Shown here in pieces: positions 32,110 through 40,328 of a stretch of DNA of 64,000 bases (position 1 is the stretch's first letter; each line of letters starts with the position of its first letter). The notes under the pieces are model-generated. The model was not told the DNA's origin, did not search any database, and saw only the letters and a list, made by a program, of their open reading frames with translations. The stretch covers positions 1 to 64,000 of the forward strand of contig NZ_JACOPP010000001.1 of the NCBI RefSeq assembly GCF_014287895.1, given 5' to 3'. The position numbers and the translations under genes were made by a program. Origin of the DNA: Lawsonibacter hominis. Its GTDB lineage: Bacteria; Bacillota; Clostridia; Oscillospirales; Oscillospiraceae.

Positions 32110-33480
32110 TCAGCCGGCGGCAGCGGCATTGGCATTTGCCATGTGAGTGGCGATGGTCTCGGTCATATCATCGCCGTTGCCGATTTCCTGGAGCATGTTC
32201 CACCACTCGGTACGGGCGGCGGCCCAGCCCTTGATGACGTTGTAGTAGTCGCCCAGGTTGGGGAGCATCAGAGCGGCGTAATCATTCATCATCTCGTTGT
32301 CGAACAGCTTGGTCAGGTCGGTGCCCTCGGCGGAGGTGCGGGCCGCGAAGAAGGTGGAGGTAGACACGGCATCGGCGGTGCTGGGGGAGTCACACATGAA
32401 CTTGATAAATTTCTTGGCGGCCTCGATCTTGGCGGCGTCGCCCTTGTCAAAGATACCAAAGCCCCAGATGCCGCCGCACAGTTCGGCGGGAGAGCCGTCA
32501 GCGGTGGGGAAGTTCATGTAGACGATCTCTTCGCCGGTGACGGTCTTGCCCTCGCCGGTATCGGCGTTGTTGGGGTTGAGCTGCTGGGCGCTGTTCCAGC
32601 AAAACGCCATCTTCAGAGCGCCCTGATAGAACTTGGCGATCTCGTCGCCGCCCTGGAGGGAGGCGTCAAAGGCGATGCCGTCCATGGACAGCAGCTGCTC
32701 GATCGCCTGGATGTTCTTGGGGTCGTCCCAGGTATAGGCGGTGTGGTCGGCGTTGGTGAAGGTGCCGCCGTACATGTTGTTGATGAGCGCACGGGTGCCC
32801 TGGTCGCCGCCCTGGCCGCCGCAGTACACGGCGCCCACGGTGCTGCCGAATTCGGCATACAGGGCCTCGACGGCCTTGATGAAGTTGTCGGTGCTCCAGG
32901 TGCGGGTCTCCAGATCGATGTACTGGTCAGCGCCGGCGGCCTTAAAGGCGTCCAGATTGATGGCCATGCAGTGGGCGGTCATGCACATGGGGTACTCGTA
33001 CATCTTGCCCTCGGCGTTGATACAGGGGGCAAGGGCCGCGGGGATGATCTCGCTCTTGTCGGTGTCGTCCAGCATGTCGGCCAGATCCACCAGATAGCCG
33101 TTGGCGCCCCAGTTGGCCACCAGGCGCTCAGGGCCTTCCAGGATCAGGTCGGGCTGGTTGCCGGCCGTGATGGCGGTGTTGACCTTGTCGTCGCCGTCGG
33201 CATAGGCCAGGTACTCCACCTTGACGGAGATGCCGGTCTCGGCGGTGAATGCGTCGGTCAGGGCCTTGACCTTGGTTTCGTCGCCCCAGCCGCCGACGGG
33301 GTACACCCACAGCGAAATGCTGGTGGCGTCGCCGGTCGAAGGAGCCGCCGTTTCCGGGGCGGAGGTCTCGGGCGCGCTGGTCTCAGGCGTGCCGGCGCCG
33401 GTACCGCCGGAGCAGGCGGCCAACGAAACGACCAGGCACAGGCTCAGCAAGAGAGCAAGAATCCGATGGGTCTTCTTCAT
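32110..33480 (-). CDS. Sugar ABC transporter substrate-binding lipoprotein
   Basis: 456-residue extracellular binding protein of the family 1 (MalE-like) type. The signal peptide ends in the lipobox LAAC (Cys about 23), then an Ala/Ser/Thr-Pro linker rich in APETS repeats before the folded part. The ATG at 33480 follows AAGGAGG. It is the first gene of the operon, with a consensus promoter and candidate RpiR operators upstream. The ligand is inferred as sialic acid or a related amino sugar from nanA, nagA and nagB downstream. Confidence 0.9.
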   Translation of the reverse strand: MKKTHRILALLLSLCLVVSLAACSGGTGAGTPETSAPETSAPETAAPSTGDATSISLWVYPVGGWGDETKVKALTDAFTAETGISVKVEYLAYADGDDKVNTAITAGNQPDLILEGPERLVANWGANGYLVDLADMLDDTDKSEIIPAALAPCINAEGKMYEYPMCMTAHCMAINLDAFKAAGADQYIDLETRTWSTDNFIKAVEALYAEFGSTVGAVYCGGQGGDQGTRALINNMYGGTFTNADHTAYTWDDPKNIQAIEQLLSMDGIAFDASLQGGDEIAKFYQGALKMAFCWNSAQQLNPNNADTGEGKTVTGEEIVYMNFPTADGSPAELCGGIWGFGIFDKGDAAKIEAAKKFIKFMCDSPSTADAVSTSTFFAARTSAEGTDLTKLFDNEMMNDYAALMLPNLGDYYNVIKGWAAARTEWWNMLQEIGNGDDMTETIATHMANANAAAAG

Positions 33481-33541
33481 TATAGGTCCTCCTTCAGTTT
33501 CTACAAATTTCGAACGCCCGGTGCGGCGTCCTGTTGGGTAG

Positions 33542-33570
33542 ATTGTATAATCCCTCGCTGCGTTTGTCAA
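33542..33570 (-). promoter_or_regulatory. Sigma-A promoter of the sialic-acid operon
   Basis: Minus strand TTGACA (33570-33565), 17-bp spacer, TACAAT (33547-33542), upstream of the binding-protein gene. The -35 box lies 7 bp from the AT-rich inverted repeat at 33578-33623. Confidence 0.85.
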
Positions 33571-33577
33571 CAGAAAT

Positions 33578-33623
33578 TTGAAAAAAATTTTATCTAATTT
33601 TTAATTTTGCAAATTTTTTTCAA
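33578..33623. promoter_or_regulatory. Candidate RpiR operators upstream of the sialic-acid operon
   Basis: Exact 13-bp inverted arms TTGAAAAAAATTT (33578-33590) and its complement (33611-33623), 20 bp apart. The core TGAAAAAAATTTT matches 12 of 13 positions of the palindrome at 35793-35807 in the other promoter region of the cluster. It could alternatively be a weak AT-only terminator of the rpiR gene. Confidence 0.6.
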
Positions 33624-33639
33624 TTCCCGTCTGATTTCG

Positions 33640-34494
33640 TCAGATGTGCTTATCCGAAAGCACCTCGGCCACCAGTTCCCTCCGCTCCCGGCACCCCTCC
33701 AGATCCCGGCGGCAAAGCTCGCTGAAGAGCACGTCCACCACATAGAGCTGCGCAATCCGGGCGGCCACAGAGCCGCCCTGGAACGGCCCCTCATGGGAGC
33801 CGCACTGGAGCACCACATCGGCGTAGGCCGCGCCGGGCGACTTGGGGAAGCGGGTGATCAGGATGACCCCAGCCCCCCGTTCCCGCGCGATCTTCAGATT
33901 GTCCAGCAGCTCCTTGGTGGAGCCGGAATAGGAGAAGTAGAGCACCACGTCCCGCCGGGTGAGCTGGGCGGTCAGCATCGCCTGGATATGGGAATCCACC
34001 ACCGGGAAAAAGTTGGGCAGGGCGGTGGCGAACAGATGGGCCGCCTCCTGGGCCAGGATCATGGAGCCGCCCTGGCCCATGCACAGCACCTTGTCCGCCC
34101 CCATCATCAGGGACGCCGCGGCCCGGACGGCCTCCGGGCGAAGCAGCCCCAGCGTCTGCGTCATAGCGTCCACATTCGCGGCATAGATCTTCTGGCACAG
34201 GTCCGCGATGGTATCCTCGGGCAGGACCTCCCCTGAGAGGGGGTTGAGCTCGCTGCGTCCGGCGGTGGAGTTGGCCACCGCCAGTTTGAACGCGTTATAG
34301 CCCTTATAGCCCAGCCGCCGGCAGAAGCGGGAGATGGTGGCCTCCGCCACGCCCGCCTCTTCCGCCAGCTCGGAGATGGACATATACTGGGTCTTCTGCT
34401 GATGGGCCACCGCGTAGTCGGCCACTTTCTTTTCTGCGCCGGTCAGCTGGTAATATTCGTTATTGATCTTTGCAAATACGTTTCCGTAGGGCAT
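33640..34494 (-). CDS. MurR/RpiR-family regulator
   Basis: 284-residue regulator with an N-terminal RpiR helix-turn-helix (SISELAEEAGVAEATISRFC near residues 38-57, trimmed) and a C-terminal SIS sugar-phosphate-binding domain (about 120-260, with GQGGSMILAQEAAH and YFSYSGSTKELLDN). The family senses phosphosugars such as ManNAc-6-P or GlcN-6-P. I chose the ATG at 34494 behind GAGGGGAG. It is 11 bp after the epimerase stop, in the same minus-strand unit. It likely regulates both the transporter operon and the divergent kinase/epimerase promoters. Confidence 0.88.
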   Translation of the reverse strand: MPYGNVFAKINNEYYQLTGAEKKVADYAVAHQQKTQYMSISELAEEAGVAEATISRFCRRLGYKGYNAFKLAVANSTAGRSELNPLSGEVLPEDTIADLCQKIYAANVDAMTQTLGLLRPEAVRAAASLMMGADKVLCMGQGGSMILAQEAAHLFATALPNFFPVVDSHIQAMLTAQLTRRDVVLYFSYSGSTKELLDNLKIARERGAGVILITRFPKSPGAAYADVVLQCGSHEGPFQGGSVAARIAQLYVVDVLFSELCRRDLEGCRERRELVAEVLSDKHI

Positions 34495-34505
34495 AGGCAC
34501 TCCCC

Positions 34506-35711
34506 TCATGCATCCGCCAGAAGCTCCGAGAGCATCTGGTCGCACATACTCAGCATCCGCGGCAGGTGGAAGGGCCCCTTGAAGGTGCTGCCCTTGCAGG
34601 GCGGCTGGGTTGGCTTGCCGTCCCGGCGCAGGTAGCCGTACCACTCCCCATAGGCAGGATCGGCAAAATGCTCCTTGCAGTAGTCCAGGGTCCTCTCAAA
34701 CCAATCCAGATACCGCTGCTCCCCGGTATCCCGATAGAGCATCAGCGAGGCGATCAGGATCTCGTCGTGGGGCCACCAGAGTTTCATATCGTGCTCATAG
34801 GCCTCGGGCGGCTTGCCCAGACAGTCGATGAAGTAGAGCAGTCCGCCGTACTCCTTGTCCCAGCCGGCCTCGATGGCCCAGTCGAAGATCTGTGCCGCCT
34901 TTTGGACCAGCTCCCGGTCGCCGGTCCGCTTGGCGTGCTCCAGCAGGAACCAGACGCCCTCGATATCGTGGCCTGGGTTGACGATGCGCCCTTCGGTGTA
35001 GTAGAGGCGGGCGGCGCCGTCCTGCGCTACGTTCTCCAGCACACATTTCAGCTCCGGCTTGACGTGATACCGGAAGATCTCATCCACACACCGGGCGGAA
35101 CGCTCCTCGTACAGCGCCTTGCGCTCCGGGTCCACCCGCAGCAGCACGCCGGTGACGTTCAGAAGGATCATGGGGATGCCGAAGGCGCGTCCGGTGCGGG
35201 TCTCGGGGATGGTCTTGGGCCCCAGGCCGGTGGGGTCGGCCATTCCGTGGTTCAGGTCCCAATACAGGTCGTAGGCCCGGCGGGCGCGCTCCAGGTGCTC
35301 CCGCCGGCCGGTAACGCCGTAATATTCCGCGTTGGCCAGGGCGTAAAACGCCTCGGAGAAGCAGTAGCGGCGCTGGCGCAGGGGCTTTCCCTCTGCGGTA
35401 ACGGTGAAATACAGCCGCCCGGCCGCGTCGTGGTTGACGCAGTGCTCCTCCAGAAAGTCGATGCAGCTCTTGCTGGCCGCAAGCCATTCGTCCTTCACGC
35501 CGTACAGATGGCACAGATAGGAGAAAATCCAGCCGCAGCGCCCCTGCATCCAGACGCTCTTGTCGGTGGAAAAGACCTCTCCCGTCCGATCCAGGCAAGT
35601 GTATACGCCGCCGTTGACCGGGTCCATACCATGTTCCAGCCAGAACGCCACACAGCGCTCCAGCTCCTCCCTGATCCACTTCTGATGGCCCTGCAGCCGT
35701 GCAGTATCCAT
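34506..35711 (-). CDS. AGE-type N-acylglucosamine 2-epimerase
   Basis: 401-residue alpha/alpha-barrel epimerase. It interconverts ManNAc and GlcNAc without phosphorylation. Family features are the MDPVNGGVYTCLDRTGEV and SVWMQGRCGWIFSYL segments, the His in GHDIEGVWFLLEHA and the C-terminal WWPHDEILIASLML. I chose ATG 35711 behind AAAGGTGG; the upstream GTG is inside that site. It has its own promoter (TTGACG-17-TATGAT, 35784-35756 on the minus strand). Its presence, with no NanE ManNAc-6-P epimerase seen here, implies epimerisation before phosphorylation. Cellobiose 2-epimerase is a related alternative. Confidence 0.85.
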   Translation of the reverse strand: MDTARLQGHQKWIREELERCVAFWLEHGMDPVNGGVYTCLDRTGEVFSTDKSVWMQGRCGWIFSYLCHLYGVKDEWLAASKSCIDFLEEHCVNHDAAGRLYFTVTAEGKPLRQRRYCFSEAFYALANAEYYGVTGRREHLERARRAYDLYWDLNHGMADPTGLGPKTIPETRTGRAFGIPMILLNVTGVLLRVDPERKALYEERSARCVDEIFRYHVKPELKCVLENVAQDGAARLYYTEGRIVNPGHDIEGVWFLLEHAKRTGDRELVQKAAQIFDWAIEAGWDKEYGGLLYFIDCLGKPPEAYEHDMKLWWPHDEILIASLMLYRDTGEQRYLDWFERTLDYCKEHFADPAYGEWYGYLRRDGKPTQPPCKGSTFKGPFHLPRMLSMCDQMLSELLADA

Positions 35712-35755
35712 AATCAATTCCACCTTTCCTTTCCGTAAGCTTCCGTTCTGCCCTC

Positions 35756-35852
35756 ATCATAACCGCGCCACTGGTCATCGTCAAGCAGATTCTGAAAATA
35801 ATTTTCAAAAACTTGAAAAAGCGCTTGACAGTTCCAAAAAAACGGATAGCAT
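35756..35852. promoter_or_regulatory. Divergent promoters with candidate RpiR operators
   Basis: Minus strand: TTGACG (35784-35779), 17 bp, TATGAT (35761-35756) for the epimerase. Plus strand: TTGACA (35825-35830), 16 bp, TAGCAT (35847-35852) for the ROK-like kinase. Between the two -35 boxes lie a perfect palindrome TGAAAATAATTTTCA (35793-35807) and an overlapping inverted repeat TTTTCAA-AAAC-TTGAAAA (35802-35819), fit for one regulator to control both directions. Confidence 0.7.
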
Positions 35853-35897
35853 ATAAGCGAAGGAATTTTCAAAACCAACCGACAGGAGGGCTTTTTT

Positions 35898-37280
35898 ATG
35901 AATCATCTGGGCATCGAAGTCCCCGTGCAGCACGTACCGGAACTGGACCCCGGCTTTCTCCCCCTGGGCAAATTCAACGCGGCGTTCCGAACGGACGCCA
36001 AAAAGCCTCTGGCGCTGGCGGTAGAACGTTCGCAGGGTCAGGTGGCCGTCTACCGCACCTTCATCCACGGCACCCCGGAGCGGGCGCAGGCCGACTGCTA
36101 CTACGTGGAGCGCATCATCAAAACCATGCTGTGGCTTTACGGCGGCTTCCGGGTCTATATCAGCGGAGACCGGGAAATCTGCGCCAAAATGCAGCAGATC
36201 TACTGCCCCGGCGGCCAGCAGGCGTTCGACTTCGACTACATGGCCAATGTGTTCGAGCATCCCTTCGAGGTGGTCTACTGCGATCAGATCCCCGCGGAAA
36301 AGGGCGACCCCAAAGCCATCGGCCGCCACCTGGAGGGCTGCCGCATCGGCTTCGACGCGGGCGGGTCCGACCGGAAGGTGTCCGCCGTCGTCGACGGCGA
36401 GCCGGTCTTCTCCGAGGAGGTGGTCTGGTTCCCCAAGATCAATTCCGATCCGGACTATCACTATGACGGCATCGTCTCCGCCCTCAAGTCCGCCGCGGAG
36501 CATATGCCCCGGGTGGACGCGGTGGGCGTTTCCTCCGCCGGGGTGTATATCGACAACCGCACCATGAACGCCTCCCTGTTCCTGCAGGTCCCCAAGGACG
36601 CCTTTGACGCCAAGGTGAAGGACATCTATATCCGCGCCATCCGCGACACCTTTGGGGACGTGCCCTACGCCGTATGCAACGACGGCGACGTGTCCGCCCT
36701 GGCGGGAGCCATGAACCTGGGCGAAAACAATGTGCTGGGCATCGCCATGGGCACCAGCGAGGCTGTGGGCTATGTGGACCCGGAAGGCCGCATCACCGGC
36801 TGGCTCAACGAGCTGGCCTTCGTCCCCGTGGACGCCTCCCCCGCCGCCATGCGGGACGAGTGGTCGGGCGACATCGGCTGCGGCGTGAAGTATTTTTCCC
36901 AGGACGCGGTCATCAAGCTGGCGCCCGCGGCTGGGATCAATCTCTCCGAGAAGCTCTCCCCCGCCGAGAAGCTTAAGGAGGTCCAAAAGCTGATGGATGT
37001 GCCCGGCTCCCCTGCCGAGGCGATTTACCGCTCCATCGGCGTGTATCTGGGCCACTCCCTGGCCCTGTACCACCACTTCTACCGCTTCAGGCACGTGCTG
37101 CTGCTGGGCCGGGTCATGTCCGGCCGGGGCGGCGATCTCATCCTGGACACCGCCAAGAAGGTCCTGGCGGAGGAATATCCTGAGATCGCACGGCAGATCT
37201 GCCCCACCCTCCCGGACGAGAAGTCCCGCCGGGTCGGCCAGTCCGTGGCGGCCGCCTCTCTGCCCGAGCTGGGCCGGTGA
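35898..37280 (+). CDS. ROK-like sugar kinase (probable GlcNAc/ManNAc kinase)
   Basis: 460-residue ASKHA-fold protein. After about 155 N-terminal residues of unassigned type, the ATP-binding signature IGFDAGGSDRKVSAV appears, then VGVSSAGVYIDN, a catalytic-base Asp candidate in CNDGDVSALAGAM, and GIAMGTSEAVGYVD. ROK kinases normally have about 300 residues, so the N-terminal extension is notable. AGGAGG precedes the ATG. The position in the sialic-acid cluster suggests phosphorylation of GlcNAc made by the epimerase; a regulatory role cannot be excluded. Confidence 0.72.
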   Translation: MNHLGIEVPVQHVPELDPGFLPLGKFNAAFRTDAKKPLALAVERSQGQVAVYRTFIHGTPERAQADCYYVERIIKTMLWLYGGFRVYISGDREICAKMQQIYCPGGQQAFDFDYMANVFEHPFEVVYCDQIPAEKGDPKAIGRHLEGCRIGFDAGGSDRKVSAVVDGEPVFSEEVVWFPKINSDPDYHYDGIVSALKSAAEHMPRVDAVGVSSAGVYIDNRTMNASLFLQVPKDAFDAKVKDIYIRAIRDTFGDVPYAVCNDGDVSALAGAMNLGENNVLGIAMGTSEAVGYVDPEGRITGWLNELAFVPVDASPAAMRDEWSGDIGCGVKYFSQDAVIKLAPAAGINLSEKLSPAEKLKEVQKLMDVPGSPAEAIYRSIGVYLGHSLALYHHFYRFRHVLLLGRVMSGRGGDLILDTAKKVLAEEYPEIARQICPTLPDEKSRRVGQSVAAASLPELGR

Positions 37281-37290
37281 GGGCCGGAAC

Positions 37291-37953
37291 ATGAAGAAGC
37301 ATATCGTCTGTCTGGGGGATTCCAACACGCACGGCTACTGCGCCGATCCCGCCGACTGTGCCGACGGGGCCCTCCAGCGCTTCAACGAAGAGGAGAGGTG
37401 GACCTGCCTGCTCCAAAAGAAGCTCGGGGAGGACTACCTGGTGGCGGAAGAGGGCCTTTCCGGCCGCACCACCGTGTTTGACGACCCGCTCTATGAGCAC
37501 CTGTCCGCCCTGGATTACCTCTACCCCTGTCTGAAAAGCCACGAGCCGGTGAGCCTGCTGATCGTCATGCTGGGCACCAACGACACCAAACAGCGGCTGG
37601 GCGCCAACGCTTACGCCATCGGCCTTGGGCTGCGCCGTCTGGTCCGGAAGGCCCAGACGGTAGACTGCTGGGGTCCCGGCGGCACGCCCAATATCCTGGT
37701 TATCGCCCCGCTGCCCATCGACCCCCGGGTGGAGCGCTCCCCCGTCGCCCAGGAGATGGGCGCGGGCGCGGTGGAAAAGTCCCAACGGCTGCCGGGACAG
37801 TTCCGTGCGGTGGCAGGCGAGACCGGATGCCATTTTCTGGACGCCGCCGCGCTGGGCTGCGCGTACAATCAAATTGACTTCATGCATCTGACCCGCCGCA
37901 GCCACGCGGCCCTGGCCGCCGCCCTGGCGGAGACCGTCCCCACCCTGCTGTAG
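37291..37953 (+). CDS. SGNH/GDSL-family esterase
   Basis: 220-residue hydrolase. Block I CLGDSNTHGYC holds the catalytic Ser, EEGLSGRTT block II Gly, MLGTNDTKQRLG block III Asn, and DFMHLTRRSHAALA the Asp-His pair of block V. No signal peptide, so it acts in the cytoplasm. Ten bases after the kinase gene, it is likely an O-acetyl esterase that removes acetyl groups from sialic acid or amino sugars, by analogy with NanS-type enzymes; this is inference from location. Confidence 0.82.
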   Translation: MKKHIVCLGDSNTHGYCADPADCADGALQRFNEEERWTCLLQKKLGEDYLVAEEGLSGRTTVFDDPLYEHLSALDYLYPCLKSHEPVSLLIVMLGTNDTKQRLGANAYAIGLGLRRLVRKAQTVDCWGPGGTPNILVIAPLPIDPRVERSPVAQEMGAGAVEKSQRLPGQFRAVAGETGCHFLDAAALGCAYNQIDFMHLTRRSHAALAAALAETVPTLL

Positions 37954-37968
37954 ACGCGCGCAATTGCC

Positions 37969-38023
37969 GGAATAAGCGGACGCCCCGGCGGCCCAATGGG
38001 CCGCCGGGGCGTCCGCTTATTCC
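37969..38023. terminator. Bidirectional 26-bp hairpin between esterase and pepT
   Basis: Arms 37969-37994 and 37998-38023 are exact complements with a 3-nt loop. The right arm includes the pepT stop codon (38017-38019). It serves convergent genes. T runs are short, so its efficiency is uncertain despite the stem length. Confidence 0.75.
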
Positions 38024-39231
38024 GCTTTTACCAGATTCACCAGTACTTGCGTCATGGTCTCCAGCGCGCCGGCCGGGATATATTCGTGGACGCCGTGGAA
38101 ATTCACGCCGCCGGTACACAGGTTGGGGCATGGCAGGCCCATATAGCTCAGCCGGGCCCCGTCGGTGCCGCCCCGGATGGGCACCTCCACCGGCGTCACC
38201 CCCGCCGCTTCCATCGCGGCCCGCGCCCGGTGGATCAGATACATATGGGGCTCGATCTGCTCCCGCATGTTATAATAGCTGTCGCTCAGCTCCAGCTCCA
38301 CCGTGCCGGCGCCGTACTTGTCGTTGAGATAGGCGCTCAGGCGCCGAAGGTAGTCCTTGCGCGCCTCAAATGCCGTGCGGTCGTGGTCCCGGACGATGAG
38401 GCGCAGCTCGGCCCCGCTTTCATCGCCGCTCAGTGCAGTCAAGTGGTAAAAGCCCTCGTAGCCCTCGGTATGGGCGGGCGTCTCCGCCGGTGGGAGCATA
38501 TTCGCCAGCTCCACGGCAAGGAGCAGGGCGTTTTTCATCTTGTTTTTGGCGGACCCCGGATGGATGTTCACGCCGTGAATGCTCACACGGGCGGAGGCGG
38601 CGTTGAAATTTTCATACTCCAGCTCGCCCAGCTCGCCGCCGTCCACGGTATACGCCACCGCCGCGCCGAAGCCCTCCACATCGAAGTGATCAGCCCCCTG
38701 GCCCACCTCTTCGTCGGGGGTAACGGCCACGGCAATGCGTCCATGTGGGATCTCCGGATGCTGGAGCAGGTACTCCACGGCGGCAAAGATCTCCGCCACG
38801 CCCGCCTTATCGTCGGCCCCCAGCAGGGTGGTGCCGTCGGTGACGATCAGGTCTTGTCCCTTGTATTTGGCCAGGCTCTCGAATTCCGAGGCAGACATGA
38901 CGATGCCCTTCTCTTCGTTGAGGACGATATCGCCTCCCTCGTAATGCACGATGCGGGCCCTTACCCCCGCGCCGGAGACGCCGGGCGCGGTGTCCATGTG
39001 GGCGATCAGGCCCATGCACGGCACCCCCTCGTACCCCACGCTGGCGGGCAGCCAGCCGTAGACATAGCCGTATTCGTCCATGTGGGCGTTATGCAGCCCC
39101 AGCTGCCCCAGTTCTTCCGCCAGGGCGGCGCCCAGTACCTTCTGCTTTCCGGTGGAGGGGCAGGTATCGCTCTCCTCGTCGGACTGGGTGTCAAAGCGGA
39201 TATACTTCATAAAACGGTCAATAGCATTCAT
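38017..39231 (-). CDS. pepT: Peptidase T (tripeptide aminopeptidase)
   Basis: 404-residue M20 metallopeptidase releasing N-terminal residues from tripeptides in the cytoplasm. Zinc-site motifs: GLIAHMDTAPG (His and bridging Asp context), TLLGADDKAGVAEI (Asp), AVTPDEEVGQGADHFD (catalytic Glu pair) and IRGGTDGARLSYMGLP. The ATG at 39231 follows AGAAAGG. Length matches the family (about 405-410). Confidence 0.92.
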   Translation of the reverse strand: MNAIDRFMKYIRFDTQSDEESDTCPSTGKQKVLGAALAEELGQLGLHNAHMDEYGYVYGWLPASVGYEGVPCMGLIAHMDTAPGVSGAGVRARIVHYEGGDIVLNEEKGIVMSASEFESLAKYKGQDLIVTDGTTLLGADDKAGVAEIFAAVEYLLQHPEIPHGRIAVAVTPDEEVGQGADHFDVEGFGAAVAYTVDGGELGELEYENFNAASARVSIHGVNIHPGSAKNKMKNALLLAVELANMLPPAETPAHTEGYEGFYHLTALSGDESGAELRLIVRDHDRTAFEARKDYLRRLSAYLNDKYGAGTVELELSDSYYNMREQIEPHMYLIHRARAAMEAAGVTPVEVPIRGGTDGARLSYMGLPCPNLCTGGVNFHGVHEYIPAGALETMTQVLVNLVKAE

Positions 39232-39267
39232 CACGATCAACCTTTCTTCCGTCTACCCCTCTGTCCC

Positions 39268-39296
39268 TTGACGGGAGCGCGGTGTTGGAATAAACT
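39268..39296 (+). promoter_or_regulatory. Sigma-A promoter for the alpha/beta hydrolase
   Basis: TTGACG (39268-39273), 17-bp spacer, TAAACT (39291-39296), 44 bp before the hydrolase ATG. Confidence 0.7.
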
Positions 39297-39339
39297 AAGA
39301 GGGACTTTTTTATTTTATCATAAAAGGAGCGGTTTGACT

Positions 39340-40275
39340 ATGGCAACCATGCGGGAATTTACGTTTCCCTCCAGCGATGGGACCCATTCGGTGGGCGCCG
39401 TCTGGTGGCTGCCGGATGAGGGCGCGCCCCGTGCTGTCGTCCAGCTGGTTCACGGTATTTCGGAATATATCGGCCGTTATGCCCCCTTTGCCCGCTATCT
39501 GACCGATCACGGCTTTGCGGTGGTCGGTCATGATCACCTGGGACACGGCCGCACGGCCAAGGGGCGGGAGGAATACGGCTGGTTTGCGGAACGGGACGGC
39601 TGGAAATACGTGCTCAAAGATACGCACACCCTGCGGCAGCTGGCCGGGGAGGCGTATCCCGGCCTGCCCTATTTTATCCTGGGCCATTCCATGGGCTCGT
39701 TTGTCACCCGTGGATATCTGATGTTTTATCCCGGCACGGTGGATGGGGCCATCCTGTCGGGCACCGGGCAGGAGTCCGCCGCCACCGTGGCGGCCGGCCG
39801 CGTCCTGTCCGCGCTGCTCTGCAGGCTCCGGGGGAGCCGCGCCAGCAGCCGGCTGCTCAACGCCCTGTCCGTCGGGGCGTACAACCGGCAATTTTCGCCC
39901 AACCGCACCGGCGCCGACTGGATCTGCACAGACGAAGCGGTGGTAGACGCCTATGTACAGGATCCGCTGTGCCGGTTTCTGCCCACCGTGGGGATGTATC
40001 ACGACATGATGGTGGGGCTTCAGCTGCTGGTGAAACCGGAGCATCTCCGCCGTATGGACCCGGATACGCCGGTCTATTTCTTCGCCGGGGACAAAGACCC
40101 GGTGGGGGCTTCCGGCGCGGGCGTGCGGAAGGTGGCGAACCTGTTCCGCCAGTATGGCGTCCGGGATGTGACCGTAACGCTCTACCCCGGCGGGCGGCAT
40201 GAGATGCTCAACGAGCCCAACAAGGAGCAGGTATTCGCGGATACTTTGGCCTGGCTGGAGGCGCATATGCCCTGA
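39340..40275 (+). CDS. Alpha/beta hydrolase, monoacylglycerol-lipase-like
   Basis: 311-residue serine hydrolase. Oxyanion motif VHGISEYIGRYAPFA, nucleophile elbow FILGHSMGSFVTRGYL (Ser in GHSMG), Asp in FFAGDKDPVG and His in YPGGRHEMLNE. The profile matches the lysophospholipase/monoglyceride lipase group (Hydrolase_4). No signal peptide, so it is cytoplasmic. AAAAGGAG precedes the ATG, and a perfect terminator begins at its stop codon, so it is a single-gene unit. Confidence 0.87.
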   Translation: MATMREFTFPSSDGTHSVGAVWWLPDEGAPRAVVQLVHGISEYIGRYAPFARYLTDHGFAVVGHDHLGHGRTAKGREEYGWFAERDGWKYVLKDTHTLRQLAGEAYPGLPYFILGHSMGSFVTRGYLMFYPGTVDGAILSGTGQESAATVAAGRVLSALLCRLRGSRASSRLLNALSVGAYNRQFSPNRTGADWICTDEAVVDAYVQDPLCRFLPTVGMYHDMMVGLQLLVKPEHLRRMDPDTPVYFFAGDKDPVGASGAGVRKVANLFRQYGVRDVTVTLYPGGRHEMLNEPNKEQVFADTLAWLEAHMP

Positions 40276-40319
40276 AACAGCGGGGGAGGACGGCAAACTG
40301 CCGTCCTCCCCCGCTGTTT
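40275..40319. terminator. Bidirectional terminator
   Basis: Arms 40275-40295 and 40299-40319 are perfect 21-bp complements with a 3-nt loop; A and T triplets at the base give T tracts in both directions. It ends the hydrolase on the plus strand and the ArsC/Spx-like gene on the minus strand. Confidence 0.9.
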
Positions 40320-40328
40320 TGCTGCGCC

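Noticed and set aside
30005..32146. 713-codon plus-strand frame opposite the sugar permeases and a 546-codon frame opposite the binding protein
   Set aside because: They are antisense to well-supported transporter genes and rich in His, Gln and Asp as expected for the antisense of GC-rich codons.
35813..36466. 217-codon plus-strand frame overlapping the ROK-like kinase
   Set aside because: It overlaps the kinase in another frame, is Arg/Gly/Pro-rich, and the kinase frame has clear motifs and a ribosome binding site.
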